64,000 bases of DNA, from contig NZ_LELK01000006.1 in NCBI RefSeq assembly GCF_001039475.1, forward strand, positions 1,945 to 65,944, read 5' to 3'. A program made the position numbers and the translations under genes. Origin of the DNA: Guptibacillus hwajinpoensis (GTDB taxonomy: Bacteria > Bacillota > Bacilli > Bacillales > Guptibacillaceae). The notes beneath the pieces are model-generated. The model was not told the origin of the DNA. It saw nothing but the letters and a program-made list of their open reading frames with translations, and ran no database searches. How positions within the stretch are numbered: the stretch's first letter is position 1; every line of letters starts with the position of its first letter. Below are positions 40,363-49,556 of the stretch, piece after piece.

Positions 40363-41508
40363 CTACTTCATTTCCTCAAAATGTTTCATAATGATTTGGA
40401 ATAGCTGATCTCCCTCTTGAATTTCTGTAAACGAAGTAATGGCATTTGTAATTCCATCTTCTTTAATCTTATTTTGGATTGTTGCAGCTTCTTCATCATT
40501 TTGTGGATCAAATAGCAATGCTGCTGCAATTCCTTTTGCGAGATATGTTGGTTCTTTGTTTAACTCAACAAGCTGTCTAGCTGGCCCTACTAGTCGATCG
40601 TTAGGCCCGAGTTTACGAATTGGAGCACGCCCTACACGAGTAACTTCATCTACAAGATGTGGATTCAGAAAGCGGCTAAGGATCTTTGTAATATAAGCAT
40701 CGTGCTTACTAGACTCAAAACCGTGCTTTTGTTGTAATAACTCTCCAGTTTCTTCTAAGGCTTTTTTCACATCAGAGTAAATACCTTTATCCTCAAGTGC
40801 TTCCTTTATCGTGTTAGTTCCCGCTTGATAACCAAGGTAAGCTGTTATGGCATGCCCTGTATTGACAGTAAAAAGCTTTCTCTCAATATAAGGAGCAAGA
40901 TCATTCACATACGTCAGTCCAGCAATATCAGGAACGTGACCTATCATCATCGTTTGGTCAACTACCCATTCGTAGAAAGGTTCGACCGCTACCTTTAATG
41001 GGTCTTCATGTGATTGATTCGGTACTATTCGATCTACCGCTGCATCTGGGAAGCCGGCATACTCATTAAGAGATTCTCGCTCAGCTTCATTCATCTTCTC
41101 TGCAACTGCATCCTTAAGTAACGAGCTTCCACCAATCATATTTTCACATGCAATAAAGTTAACTGGATCTTTTCCTGCTACCATTCGTTTCGCAATACCC
41201 TCTTTAATAACTGAGGAGATAAGCTTAAGAACGGTTGGACCAACTGCAGTTGTAATTAAATCAGCTTCAGCAATAGCATCTACAACAGCTTCAGGATTCT
41301 TCTGACTATTGATCCCTCTTACACCATCCACTGTGATTTGTTCACTTTCCTCACCAAGAATCTCGACAGTATAACGATTACGCTTATTCAGTTCATCAAT
41401 GACTGTTTCATTGATATCTACGAAGCATACTTCATATCCTGCTTGAGAAAGAAGCTTTCCAATAAAGCCCCTTCCTATATTTCCAGCTCCAAAATGAACA
41501 GCTAGCAT
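40363..41508 (-). CDS. mtlD: Mannitol-1-phosphate 5-dehydrogenase
   Basis: This enzyme of about 381 residues converts mannitol 1-phosphate to fructose 6-phosphate with NAD. The N-terminal NAD motif is AVHFGAGNIGRGFIG. The C-terminal domain has VDRIVPNQ and KLFTVNTGHAITAYLG with the catalytic Lys/His. The second of two ATG codons is favoured, with GAGGTG 8 bases upstream. It is the last gene of the mannitol operon and abuts the mtlF stop. Confidence 0.97.
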   Translation of the reverse strand: MLAVHFGAGNIGRGFIGKLLSQAGYEVCFVDINETVIDELNKRNRYTVEILGEESEQITVDGVRGINSQKNPEAVVDAIAEADLITTAVGPTVLKLISSVIKEGIAKRMVAGKDPVNFIACENMIGGSSLLKDAVAEKMNEAERESLNEYAGFPDAAVDRIVPNQSHEDPLKVAVEPFYEWVVDQTMMIGHVPDIAGLTYVNDLAPYIERKLFTVNTGHAITAYLGYQAGTNTIKEALEDKGIYSDVKKALEETGELLQQKHGFESSKHDAYITKILSRFLNPHLVDEVTRVGRAPIRKLGPNDRLVGPARQLVELNKEPTYLAKGIAAALLFDPQNDEEAATIQNKIKEDGITNAITSFTEIQEGDQLFQIIMKHFEEMK

Positions 41509-41510
41509 CA

Positions 41511-41948
41511 TTAATTCACCTCATCAAACATAGAAATTAACGTTTCTTTCGAATCAGCCTGAATCAATTGCTCAACATTCTCTTCTTCTGAACAAACAAT
41601 AGCAATTTGAGAAAGGATTTCTAAATGCTCGTTATCTTTTCCTGCGATTCCCACGATGATTTTCGCGATATTTCCATCCCCAAAGTCTACTCCTTCACGA
41701 AGCTGGACGATCGAAAGCCCTGAACTCTTTACTGCTTTCTTCGCATCTTCTGTGCCATGTGGAATAGCTACTGAATTCCCCATATAGGTTGTTGTTAATT
41801 TCTCACGTTCAAGCATTTGATCAACGTAACTTGCTTCTACGTACCCATTGTCTACAAGGATTTGCCCCGCCATTCGAATCGCTTCTTCTTTTGAACTAGC
41901 CTTTTCGTTTAATACCACATTTTCAGTTGCTAGAATTTCTTTATTCAT
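41511..41948 (-). CDS. mtlF: PTS mannitol EIIA component
   Basis: This 145-residue EIIA domain has the phosphorylatable His in the motif SVAIPHGTEDAKK (about residue 64). It passes phosphate from HPr to the IIB domain of MtlA. It lies one base from mtlR and is followed directly by mtlD. Confidence 0.96.
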   Translation of the reverse strand: MNKEILATENVVLNEKASSKEEAIRMAGQILVDNGYVEASYVDQMLEREKLTTTYMGNSVAIPHGTEDAKKAVKSSGLSIVQLREGVDFGDGNIAKIIVGIAGKDNEHLEILSQIAIVCSEEENVEQLIQADSKETLISMFDEVN

Positions 41949-41949
41949 C

Positions 41950-44079
41950 TTAATCGTCTCCTTTGATTTGTAATTGTTTTTCTACATAATTCTTAATCTT
42001 ATTTGCGAGATAAACTTCAATTGTCTCCTGATCGCTCTCAGAAAAAAGCGCTATACTTTGTTTAGATTCAATAATTAATGAACTGATGAAGCTCATTACC
42101 TCAATGTCTTCACTTGATGACTCTTCGGCAGCAAGTTGAAGAAGGATTGTATCCATTTCTATGAAAGAATCATCCATCGCCTTCCTCTTAATGGGTTCTA
42201 TCAATCGAACAATTGTAAACACAGGAGTGGTTATTCCACTTGCTCTTGTATGGAAAAGAGCAAGGGAAGTACCCGGTATCCCAATAGCACTTCTTTCTTC
42301 TCGCTCTAGGAGTGCCGTTACTATATGGGATGAATGAGACAGAATACCATCTGTCTCCAATCGTTTACACTCTTGTTCAAGTAGTGTTTCAACATTTGAG
42401 TTAGATGTTTCAACAACGCGAAAACCCTTCAAGATTGAGGAAGCTGCCTTGCTGTATAATTCTGCTTTTGTGAACCAACTCATAGCTTGATTCTTTGTAG
42501 AATAGGAAGATGTTACTTCTTGTTTTTCAACTAGAACTTTTCTTTTTTTGGTTAAAGAATTTGTCTGAATGGCTCCACGAATTCGCAAAGCTTCTTCTTT
42601 CGTTAAGAAAGGATCGACTCTTATATACTGTCCTTCATAGTCTGGCAAAGGAATAGTAGAAACAATCAAGTCATAGTTTTCTTTATCTTCATCTTCTAAA
42701 TCAAACAAGGACGCACTCTTGATCAAATTTATCTCTGGAAGCTCTTGTTGAAGGCGTGACGCAAGCATTTTCGACGTTCCAATTCCACTAGAACAGACCG
42801 CTAGTATCGAGACATCTCTTTTCTCATAACGTCCCTCAAGAGCAGATCCGAAGTGCAGAACAAGAAAACCAACCTCTTCCTCTGGTATTGGGACATTTGG
42901 GAAAATCTCTTTAATTGCGTCATCTAACAAATCAAAGAGATCTGCATAGTCCTCTTTGATTTTATAGAGTAATGGATTATGAATATTCATGTTTTGTCTT
43001 ATCCGATGAGTTGCTGGACCTAGATGCGTAACAAGTCCTTCTAGAAGAGACTCATTTGATTCTAGTCCAGCATGCATTCGATCATCTACGTAACGAATTA
43101 ACTCTCTCGCCTTAACAACAATTGGATAATTTGTTTCTTCAAGAAAATAATCGCTCGTGTTTCTTAGCTTAGCCCCACGTATATGCATGGTGATATAGCC
43201 GATTTCCGCTTCAGGAATGATTATTCTGAAGCTTGATTCAAGTTTTGTAGCAATCAATCTTCCAAAATGAAATTCCTTCGTACTCTTTAACGTACTTAAA
43301 TGGTCATCATCAATTTCTATTTTCTCACCCTTTTGAATTCGCTCAACGGCAAGAGTTAAGTGAACGATTAAACCTATATACGCACTATCTGCAATCATAT
43401 AGGGTAGTTCACCGTTTACCTCATCGACTATTTTCTCTACCTTTAGTAGCTTATCTCTGTCTACAAGACCAAGTAATCGTTCAGACGCAGATTCCAAAAG
43501 AGTGCCTTGAGATTTCTTCTGAATGGATTGCTTTATCAACGTGAAGAAATCTGAATCATTAAACTCAGTAGCAAGTAAAGTACTCATGGCGTGCCTTTTC
43601 AAGGCTTCTGTTCCCTCAACTTGCACACCATACCCTCGCCTTCGTATTAACGAAAGCTGCAAATTGTGAAGCCACTCTTCAACTTTGTTTAAATCATTAC
43701 TAACCGTAGCAACCGTAACTCTTAAATCATTAGCTAGGCCTACTAACTTAATAGGGTCTGCTGATTCTAGAAGTTTACATAGAATCAGCGTCTCCCGCTC
43801 CTGTTGTGTGTACTCAGTAATCTGAAGGTCAAAAATGGTTGTGATTAGTTCACTACGCTTTGACTCTTCACCATCGATCTGTACACCAACTCCAGCTTTT
43901 TTAATTAACTTAAGTTCGTATTCAGCCAAAATATCCTCTACACCGGCTAAATCACGATGTACGGTACGCTCACTCACTTCTAGTTCTTCAGCGATTCCTT
44001 TTACGGTAAAGAATTCACTACTATCCAGAAGCAACTGTAGAATTCTTCTCTCCCTTGCTGAAATAAACACATGGTTCAC
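41950..44079 (-). CDS. mtlR: Mannitol operon transcriptional activator MtlR (PRD regulator)
   Basis: This 709-residue regulator has an N-terminal HTH (VKGIAEELEVSERTVHRDLAG), a second HTH and two PRD domains with conserved His residues (about 200-400; VHLTLAVERI, GYITMHIRG, HLGPATHRI, LVLHFGSALE). A IIB-like domain follows (ILAVCSSGIGTSKMLASRLQ, Cys about 422), then a C-terminal IIA-like domain ending at residue 709. MtlR is controlled by phosphorylation through HPr, EIIA and EIICB. It lies inside the operon between mtlA and mtlF, as in Geobacillus rather than B. subtilis. Confidence 0.96.
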   Translation of the reverse strand: MNHVFISARERRILQLLLDSSEFFTVKGIAEELEVSERTVHRDLAGVEDILAEYELKLIKKAGVGVQIDGEESKRSELITTIFDLQITEYTQQERETLILCKLLESADPIKLVGLANDLRVTVATVSNDLNKVEEWLHNLQLSLIRRRGYGVQVEGTEALKRHAMSTLLATEFNDSDFFTLIKQSIQKKSQGTLLESASERLLGLVDRDKLLKVEKIVDEVNGELPYMIADSAYIGLIVHLTLAVERIQKGEKIEIDDDHLSTLKSTKEFHFGRLIATKLESSFRIIIPEAEIGYITMHIRGAKLRNTSDYFLEETNYPIVVKARELIRYVDDRMHAGLESNESLLEGLVTHLGPATHRIRQNMNIHNPLLYKIKEDYADLFDLLDDAIKEIFPNVPIPEEEVGFLVLHFGSALEGRYEKRDVSILAVCSSGIGTSKMLASRLQQELPEINLIKSASLFDLEDEDKENYDLIVSTIPLPDYEGQYIRVDPFLTKEEALRIRGAIQTNSLTKKRKVLVEKQEVTSSYSTKNQAMSWFTKAELYSKAASSILKGFRVVETSNSNVETLLEQECKRLETDGILSHSSHIVTALLEREERSAIGIPGTSLALFHTRASGITTPVFTIVRLIEPIKRKAMDDSFIEMDTILLQLAAEESSSEDIEVMSFISSLIIESKQSIALFSESDQETIEVYLANKIKNYVEKQLQIKGDD

Positions 44080-44097
44080 CTCAAATTCTGGCTATAC

Positions 44098-45867
44098 CTA
44101 CTTTTTAAGCCTTTCAACAAGCTCTTCGTATTTCGGACTATTCATGAAGTTCGCAACAGAGATGTGCTCAGCATCAGGACGTTTTGCTTTTGCTCGATCT
44201 GTTAAGTCCTGGTGCGTTACGATTAAGTCAGCATCATCCGGTAAGTTACTAATAGCCGTATTTGTCACATCAATGTCTTGAAGTCCAGCTTTCTTGAACT
44301 TATTGCGAAGAACAGATGCTCCCATTGCACTTGATCCCATTCCAGCATCACATGCAAACACTACTTTATTAATTTCTTTCTTCTCTGCTGGTTCTTGTTC
44401 TACTTCTTCCTTCACTGTCGCTTCACCTGCAGAAGATAATTCAGCAACAAGTTCATCGTACTTCGGACTGTTCATGAAGTTTTTAACCGAAATATGATTT
44501 GCTTTAGGTTGTTTCGCTTTCGCTCGATCTGTAAGATCCTGGTGTGTGATAATAAGATCTGCATCATCTGGGAGATTGCTAATTGACGTATTAATTACTT
44601 CAATTTCCGTTAAGCCTGCTTTCTTAAACTTATTACGAAGGACAGAAGCTCCCATTGCACTTGATCCCATTCCAGCATCACAAGCAAAGACTACCTTGAG
44701 AACCTTACCATATGAAGTTTTTTCTTCTTTAACTTCTTCATTATTTGACGTTAGGTTTGAAGAAACGCTGCTTTTCTTGCCTTTCATTGCTTCCATTTTC
44801 TCAGTAGCTTCGGTAATATCCTCTCCACTTTCTTTAGATCGTTTCAGGATAAAGGATGCGACAAGGAAAGAAACAGCTGTGGCTACAAGAACACCTGCTA
44901 GAACTCCAAGATAACCGCCGCGTGGTGTCATAATCATGAGAGCAAAGATACTACCAGGTGAAGGTGGCGCAATAAGACCAGCACCGAAAATAGTTAATGT
45001 AAACACACCACTCATTCCACCAAGAATAGCAGCAAGTAGAAGAGCTGGTTTCATCAAGATGTATGGGAAGTAAATCTCATGGATCCCACCAAAGAAATGA
45101 ATGATTGCTGCACCAGGTGCCGTTTGTTTCGCTGTTCCTCTTCCAACAAACCAGTAAGCAAGAAGAATACCAAGACCCGGCCCAGGATTTGACTCAAGTA
45201 AGAAAAGAATAGATTTCCCAGTATTAGCTGCCTGCTCAATCCCAAGCGGGCTTAAAATACCGTGGTTAATCGCGTTATTTAGAAATAGAACTTTAGCTGG
45301 TTCAATTAGAATACTTGCGAGTGGTAGAAGACCCGCATCAACGATAACCTGAACTCCTGCTGCAAGTGCTTTATTTAGACCAAGCACCACAGGCCCAATT
45401 GCGATTGATGCTAGTATCGTTAATAAACCACCAATAATTCCTGCAGAAAAGTTATTAACAAGCATTTCAAAGCCAGATTTGACTTTACCGTGGATAGCCT
45501 GGTCAAACTTCTTGATAGCATAACCACCAAGAGGACCCATGACCATTGCCCCTAGAAACATTGGAATATCTGCTCCAACAATGACACCCATTGTGGCTGT
45601 AGCACCAACTACTCCGCCTCGGCCACCATGTATAATCTTACCCCCGGTGTAACCAATCAATAGTGGAAGTAAATAAGTAATCATTGGACCTACTAACTCA
45701 GCTAGGTTTTCATTCGGTGTCCATCCTGTCGGTATAAACAGTGCAGTAATGATACCCCAAGCAATAAACGCCCCAATGTTTGGCATAATCATACTGCTTA
45801 AGTAACTACCAAAACGCTGAACTTTGACTTTCAATCCAGATTTCTCATTTGAATTCTGTTCACTCAT
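44098..45867 (-). CDS. mtlA: PTS mannitol EIICB component with two tandem IIB domains
   Basis: This is a 589-residue permease, about 110 residues longer than usual for an EIICB protein. The IIC membrane part is about 1-345, with GGRGGVVGATATMGV and IHFFGGIHEIYFPY. Two nearly identical IIB domains follow, with active-site cysteines Cys396 and Cys506 in VVFACDAGMGSSAMGAS. They are joined by an acidic EEVEQEPAEKKEINK linker. The 110-residue spacing and high identity show a recent in-frame duplication. Both cysteines are intact. Upstream lies a cre-like site. Confidence 0.96.
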   Translation of the reverse strand: MSEQNSNEKSGLKVKVQRFGSYLSSMIMPNIGAFIAWGIITALFIPTGWTPNENLAELVGPMITYLLPLLIGYTGGKIIHGGRGGVVGATATMGVIVGADIPMFLGAMVMGPLGGYAIKKFDQAIHGKVKSGFEMLVNNFSAGIIGGLLTILASIAIGPVVLGLNKALAAGVQVIVDAGLLPLASILIEPAKVLFLNNAINHGILSPLGIEQAANTGKSILFLLESNPGPGLGILLAYWFVGRGTAKQTAPGAAIIHFFGGIHEIYFPYILMKPALLLAAILGGMSGVFTLTIFGAGLIAPPSPGSIFALMIMTPRGGYLGVLAGVLVATAVSFLVASFILKRSKESGEDITEATEKMEAMKGKKSSVSSNLTSNNEEVKEEKTSYGKVLKVVFACDAGMGSSAMGASVLRNKFKKAGLTEIEVINTSISNLPDDADLIITHQDLTDRAKAKQPKANHISVKNFMNSPKYDELVAELSSAGEATVKEEVEQEPAEKKEINKVVFACDAGMGSSAMGASVLRNKFKKAGLQDIDVTNTAISNLPDDADLIVTHQDLTDRAKAKRPDAEHISVANFMNSPKYEELVERLKK

Positions 45868-45895
45868 TATAAATCCTCCCTTTCTTACGTATCGT

Positions 45896-45909
45896 AAAAA
45901 GCGTTTTCA
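45896..45909. promoter_or_regulatory. cre-like site (CcpA) upstream of mtlA
   Basis: AAAAAGCGTTTTCA matches the cre consensus TGWAANCGNTNWCA at 12 of 14 positions. It lies 29 bases before the mtlA start, between promoter and ribosome binding site, where CcpA-P-HPr would block transcription. An adjacent TTGCAA...TGTCAA dyad (about 45930-45950) could be the MtlR site, with less certainty. Confidence 0.55.
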
Positions 45910-46105
45910 TTTTGTCCGGCGACTTGTTGACATTTCTTATATTGCAAGTGCTTCACTAAAACTTGATACGTGTTTGTTTCTCTTATTAATTACAATCTTA
46001 AGGGCAGTAGGAGGTTATTACAATCTAATCCAAATGCGAATTCGGCAGTTAACTTGTTGACATGATTAAAGAACAGCGCTAAATGAAGAGTTTCATACCA
46101 AAAGA

Positions 46106-46134
46106 AAAACCTCTAGGCTCTCCCAGAGGTTTTT
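46106..46134 (-). terminator. Terminator after the Zn/Cd-type P-ATPase gene
   Basis: AAAACCTCT/AGAGGTTTT with a 10-base loop is followed by TCTTTTGG on the minus strand. It overlaps the last codons of the gene ending at 46133. Confidence 0.7.
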
Positions 46135-48253
46135 ACGAATGCTGTGGTTCAGTTTGTGATTGAACGCTTGGCTTTGGGTCTTTCTTTTTATCCCATAGAA
46201 TCGTGAGACTGATTAGCGTAACGAGTATCGTCGCTCCCATGTCTGAAAGGATAGCGATCCATAGTGTTAACAATCCTGGAATTGTAAGCAGAAGGGCAAT
46301 GAGTTTTAATCCGAGAGCAAGTGCAATATTTAAACGAATTGTTCGATTCACACGCTTTGCGATCGTTATGGCTTCCGGTAGCTTTCCAAGATGATCCTGC
46401 ATGAGTACTATGTCTGCGGTTTCTATTGCACTATCCGTACCCTTTCCCATTGCAATGCCAAGGTCAGCAGAAGCAAGTGCTGGAGCATCGTTAATACCGT
46501 CACCAATCATTGCAACTTTACCTTCTCGTGTAAGTTGCTTCACTCTCTCGACCTTTTCTTCTGGCAAAAGACCAGCATAGTAAGAACGTACACCAACACG
46601 ACTGGCTACTTTCTCAGCTGTTTGTTCATGATCACCTGTTAGCATCACTGTATTTTTAATTCCTAACGCATGAAGATTCCTAATGACAGAGGTACTCTCT
46701 TCTCTCACTTCATCTGAGATTCCGAAAACACCAAGTATACTTGTAACATCTGCTACAATAACAAGCGTTAAGCCGTCCTGTTTCATCGCTTCGATTGTGG
46801 ATTGGATGGTAGAAGTCATCGTAACATGATCAACACTCTTCTCATTACCAACCCAATACTTTTCACCATCAATTTCAGCTATGACTCCCTCACCCGAAAC
46901 AGTTTCTACATGACTCGCTTCTTTTTCAGTAAATGAAAAGTCGTTTACTTTATCCATGATTGCTTTTGCAAGTGGGTGCGAAGAATGTTTTTCAACAGCC
47001 GCTGATATAGGTAGAAATCTTTCTCGATCAAACATTTCATATCTCTCAACGTATGGAGTACCTTTTGTTAGCGTTCCTGTCTTATCAAAAGCAAGCGTAT
47101 CAATTTTGCCAAGCTGTTCAAGATAGACGGATCCTTTCACTAGAATACCGTTTCTTGCATTCCGGGTGATGCCTGAAATATTTGCAATAGGTGAAGAAAG
47201 AATTAACGCGCAAGGGCATCCTACGATTAAAACAGCAAGCCCTTGATAAAACGATTCTCCCCAGGCACCATTAAAAAATAATGGCGGAACAAGCATGACA
47301 AGTGCTGAAATCAGCATGATGATAGGCGTATAGTAACGTGAGAATCGGTTAATAAATAATTCAGTTGGCGTTTTGGTTTCTTGCGCTTCTTCTACGAGAT
47401 GCAGTATTTTCGAAAGGGAAGAATCCTCATATGCTTTTGTAATTCTGACGCGAAGAATGCCTTCGTTATTAATACTGCCACCAAAAACAGCTTCACCTGT
47501 TCTTTTTTCTACAGGCATCGCTTCACCTGTGATAGCTGATTCATTCACTGAACTATAGCCTGCTTCTACTTCACCATCGGATGGAATTTTGGCACCCGAT
47601 TTCACAAGAACAAGATCATCTACCTTTAATTCATGAATGGATACCGTTTTTTCTATTCCATCCTGCAGTAATAGGGCTTCTTTAGGCGCTATTTTAAGAA
47701 GAGACTCCATCGACTTTCTAGCTTTCTCCATTCCAAGCCCTTCAAGGTATTCATTCAGGCCGAATAGAATCGCGACGAGTGTTCCTTCCTTCCACTCACC
47801 AATTGATACAGCACCGATTAATGCGATGGTCATTAATGTTTCAATATTGAACGTAAGTTTCGTTAGATTTCTGAGTCCTTTAATGAACGTTTGATACCCG
47901 CTCAAGATAATAGCAGCTAAGTAGAATGGGACAGCTGGAATTGAACCCATCCCGTCTAATAGTAGTGCTAGGATGAAAACACCTGTAGAAATGCCAAGGT
48001 ATATTTTCATTTTGGAATGTCCATGGTTATGCTCATGAGAATGACCAGGCTCGTCTTCTTCTTTTATAAGAGAGGCATGATCGGATGCAAGAATTTTTTC
48101 AACCTGATCAAGGTTCACTCTCTCATCTAATTTCAGTTTTCCTAAGTTATATTGGATGCGAGCAGATTCCCCATATTCTAATTTCTGAATTTGTTGTTCC
48201 ATTCCAGCAGCACAATTTGGACACGACAGGCCCTTTAGGCGATATTCTTCCAT
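46133..48253 (-). CDS. Heavy-metal P1B-type ATPase, Zn/Cd/Co class
   Basis: This exporter of about 706 residues starts MEEYRLKGLSCPNCAAGMEQ; GGGAGG lies 9 bases upstream. The N-terminal HMA domain has CPNC. A histidine-rich linker (HSHEHNHGHS, about 75-85) precedes the membrane core. The ion-path motif is CPCALILSSP. The catalytic motifs are DKTGTLTKG, SSHPLA and [23 protein letters not shown] with this transmembrane layout fits the CadA/ZntA class rather than CopA. It lies beside a ZIP importer gene, suggesting zinc or cadmium homeostasis. Confidence 0.9.
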   Translation of the reverse strand: MEEYRLKGLSCPNCAAGMEQQIQKLEYGESARIQYNLGKLKLDERVNLDQVEKILASDHASLIKEEDEPGHSHEHNHGHSKMKIYLGISTGVFILALLLDGMGSIPAVPFYLAAIILSGYQTFIKGLRNLTKLTFNIETLMTIALIGAVSIGEWKEGTLVAILFGLNEYLEGLGMEKARKSMESLLKIAPKEALLLQDGIEKTVSIHELKVDDLVLVKSGAKIPSDGEVEAGYSSVNESAITGEAMPVEKRTGEAVFGGSINNEGILRVRITKAYEDSSLSKILHLVEEAQETKTPTELFINRFSRYYTPIIMLISALVMLVPPLFFNGAWGESFYQGLAVLIVGCPCALILSSPIANISGITRNARNGILVKGSVYLEQLGKIDTLAFDKTGTLTKGTPYVERYEMFDRERFLPISAAVEKHSSHPLAKAIMDKVNDFSFTEKEASHVETVSGEGVIAEIDGEKYWVGNEKSVDHVTMTSTIQSTIEAMKQDGLTLVIVADVTSILGVFGISDEVREESTSVIRNLHALGIKNTVMLTGDHEQTAEKVASRVGVRSYYAGLLPEEKVERVKQLTREGKVAMIGDGINDAPALASADLGIAMGKGTDSAIETADIVLMQDHLGKLPEAITIAKRVNRTIRLNIALALGLKLIALLLTIPGLLTLWIAILSDMGATILVTLISLTILWDKKKDPKPSVQSQTEPQHS

Positions 48254-48357
48254 AGATGTAAGCCTCCCTTCCTGAAAGGTTTCAATTATTATATTCAATA
48301 TATGAGCATGTGTTCATATTGACTTAAGTTCAATTCTACTGAATCCTTTTTGTAATG

Positions 48358-49077
48358 TCAAAGAAATTCATGAGATAGCTGAAGATAAAGATACAGTACA
48401 AGTATTCCCAGAGTAACAAAGAAAAACAGCTCTCTCTTTACTATTCTTCCCAGCACTTTACCAATCATTTCATGAAAAGCCACATAACATAGGGAGCCAA
48501 TTGCAATACCCATGAAAATACCATTCCAATCCTTTGTTGGAGCAGTATACATGCCTATTCCAGCTGAGAATGATAGGACTAGTGAAACAATACAAGCTGC
48601 TAGCACAACAACCATCTCGTTTAATGTGCTTATTCGAGTGAGAATATATAACGCGATTCCCTCTGGTAAATGATGAATAAAAAGAGCCAGTAATAGCGCC
48701 ATCCCAAACGCTTCATTGCTTCCGCTCATTCCAAGTGCAATACCAACGGGAACGTTATGAGCAAGAATAGCGAAAACGAATGCGATGAGAGAGAGGTAAC
48801 TTTTATGCTTAAACATTGAATGAAAAGCACTTTCCATATAGTTAAATAGAATGAAAGAAAGGGAAAAGCCAGCGAGAAGTGACCAGAAATTAAATAATTG
48901 AATACTTTCCGGTACTAGCTCAAACCCAATAACACCGATTAGCATGCCTCCACAAAACAAGTAGAGTGCTTCTAAATGATGTTGATAATAGGTATAAGCC
49001 CACTTTCCTAACACGGCTCCTAGCAATAACCCACCAAAACCAATAATAAAAATCTTGATTAAGATAGAAAGTAACAT
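48358..49077 (-). CDS. ZIP-family metal transporter
   Basis: This membrane protein of about 239 residues has eight predicted segments. ZIP motifs are HNVPVGIALGMSG (TM4) and HHLPEGIALYILT (TM5), with paired His, Asn/Pro and Glu metal ligands. It probably moves zinc or a related divalent metal. The start ATG (49077) has GAGGGGGG 6 bases upstream. It is on the same strand as the P-ATPase downstream, possibly co-transcribed over a 104-base gap. Confidence 0.9.
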   Translation of the reverse strand: MLLSILIKIFIIGFGGLLLGAVLGKWAYTYYQHHLEALYLFCGGMLIGVIGFELVPESIQLFNFWSLLAGFSLSFILFNYMESAFHSMFKHKSYLSLIAFVFAILAHNVPVGIALGMSGSNEAFGMALLLALFIHHLPEGIALYILTRISTLNEMVVVLAACIVSLVLSFSAGIGMYTAPTKDWNGIFMGIAIGSLCYVAFHEMIGKVLGRIVKRELFFFVTLGILVLYLYLQLSHEFL

Positions 49078-49141
49078 GTGGTACCCCCCTCGTCCCATCA
49101 GCGCATTATATTAAGAAAAGTGGGATATTATGAATCTAAAA

Positions 49142-49175
49142 AAGCGAGAGACAGGGAACCTCCTGCCTCTCGCTT
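49142..49175 (-). terminator. Terminator of the csoR-copA-copZ operon
   Basis: AAGCGAGAGACAGG/CCTGCCTCTCGCTT pairs along 13 of 14 positions, with a 5-base loop. It is followed on the minus strand by TTTTTTAGATTC. It separates copZ from the ZIP gene. Confidence 0.85.
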
Positions 49176-49186
49176 ATCTTTTATTT

Positions 49187-49330
49187 AGGCTATGCTAATG
49201 AACAGTGTTGATTTTTGGCTCATTTACGCCCTGTGGTGACCTTTCAGCAGAGCTGAAAGGCGAGTGAAACTGAGGTTTCACTCGAATGAGCCAAAAATCG
49301 AGAAATCAACAATTTGAGCTAACATAGCCT
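49187..49330. repeat. Palindromic 144-bp element beside copZ
   Basis: The ends AGGCTATGCTA and its inverted copy TAACATAGCCT bracket a region with nested hairpins: ATTTTTGGCTCATT/AATGAGCCAAAAAT (49211-49224 and 49285-49298), CTTTCAGCAGAGCTGAAAG (49241-49259) and CGAGTGAAACTGAGGTTTCACTCG in two halves (49261-49284). It starts one base after the copZ stop codon. It looks like a MITE or another structured mobile repeat and is not related to copies A-G. Confidence 0.7.
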
Positions 49331-49537
49331 TTATTTAATATCGTAACCTTGTTCTTCTACAGCTTCATTCATAGCCGATACGGATACACTTGAATCGTCG
49401 TAGGAAACAGTTGCAGTTCCTTCTTCTAGATTCACTTCAACGCCTGAAACACCTTCAAGCTCTTTCAATGCTGTTGTCACTGCAGATTTACAGTGGCCAC
49501 AAGTCATACCATCAATTTTCAAAGTTGTTTGTTCCAT
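49331..49537 (-). CDS. copZ: Copper chaperone CopZ
   Basis: This is a single HMA domain of 68 residues with the copper-binding motif GMTCGHCKSAV (Cys13 and Cys16). It delivers Cu(I) to CopA. It lies 20 bases after the copA stop. The order csoR-copA-copZ on one strand is unusual in that copZ comes last, which is more common in some Bacillaceae than in B. subtilis (copZ-copA). Confidence 0.97.
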   Translation of the reverse strand: MEQTTLKIDGMTCGHCKSAVTTALKELEGVSGVEVNLEEGTATVSYDDSSVSVSAMNEAVEEQGYDIK

Positions 49538-49556
49538 AGTAATCCCCTTTCAAAAG

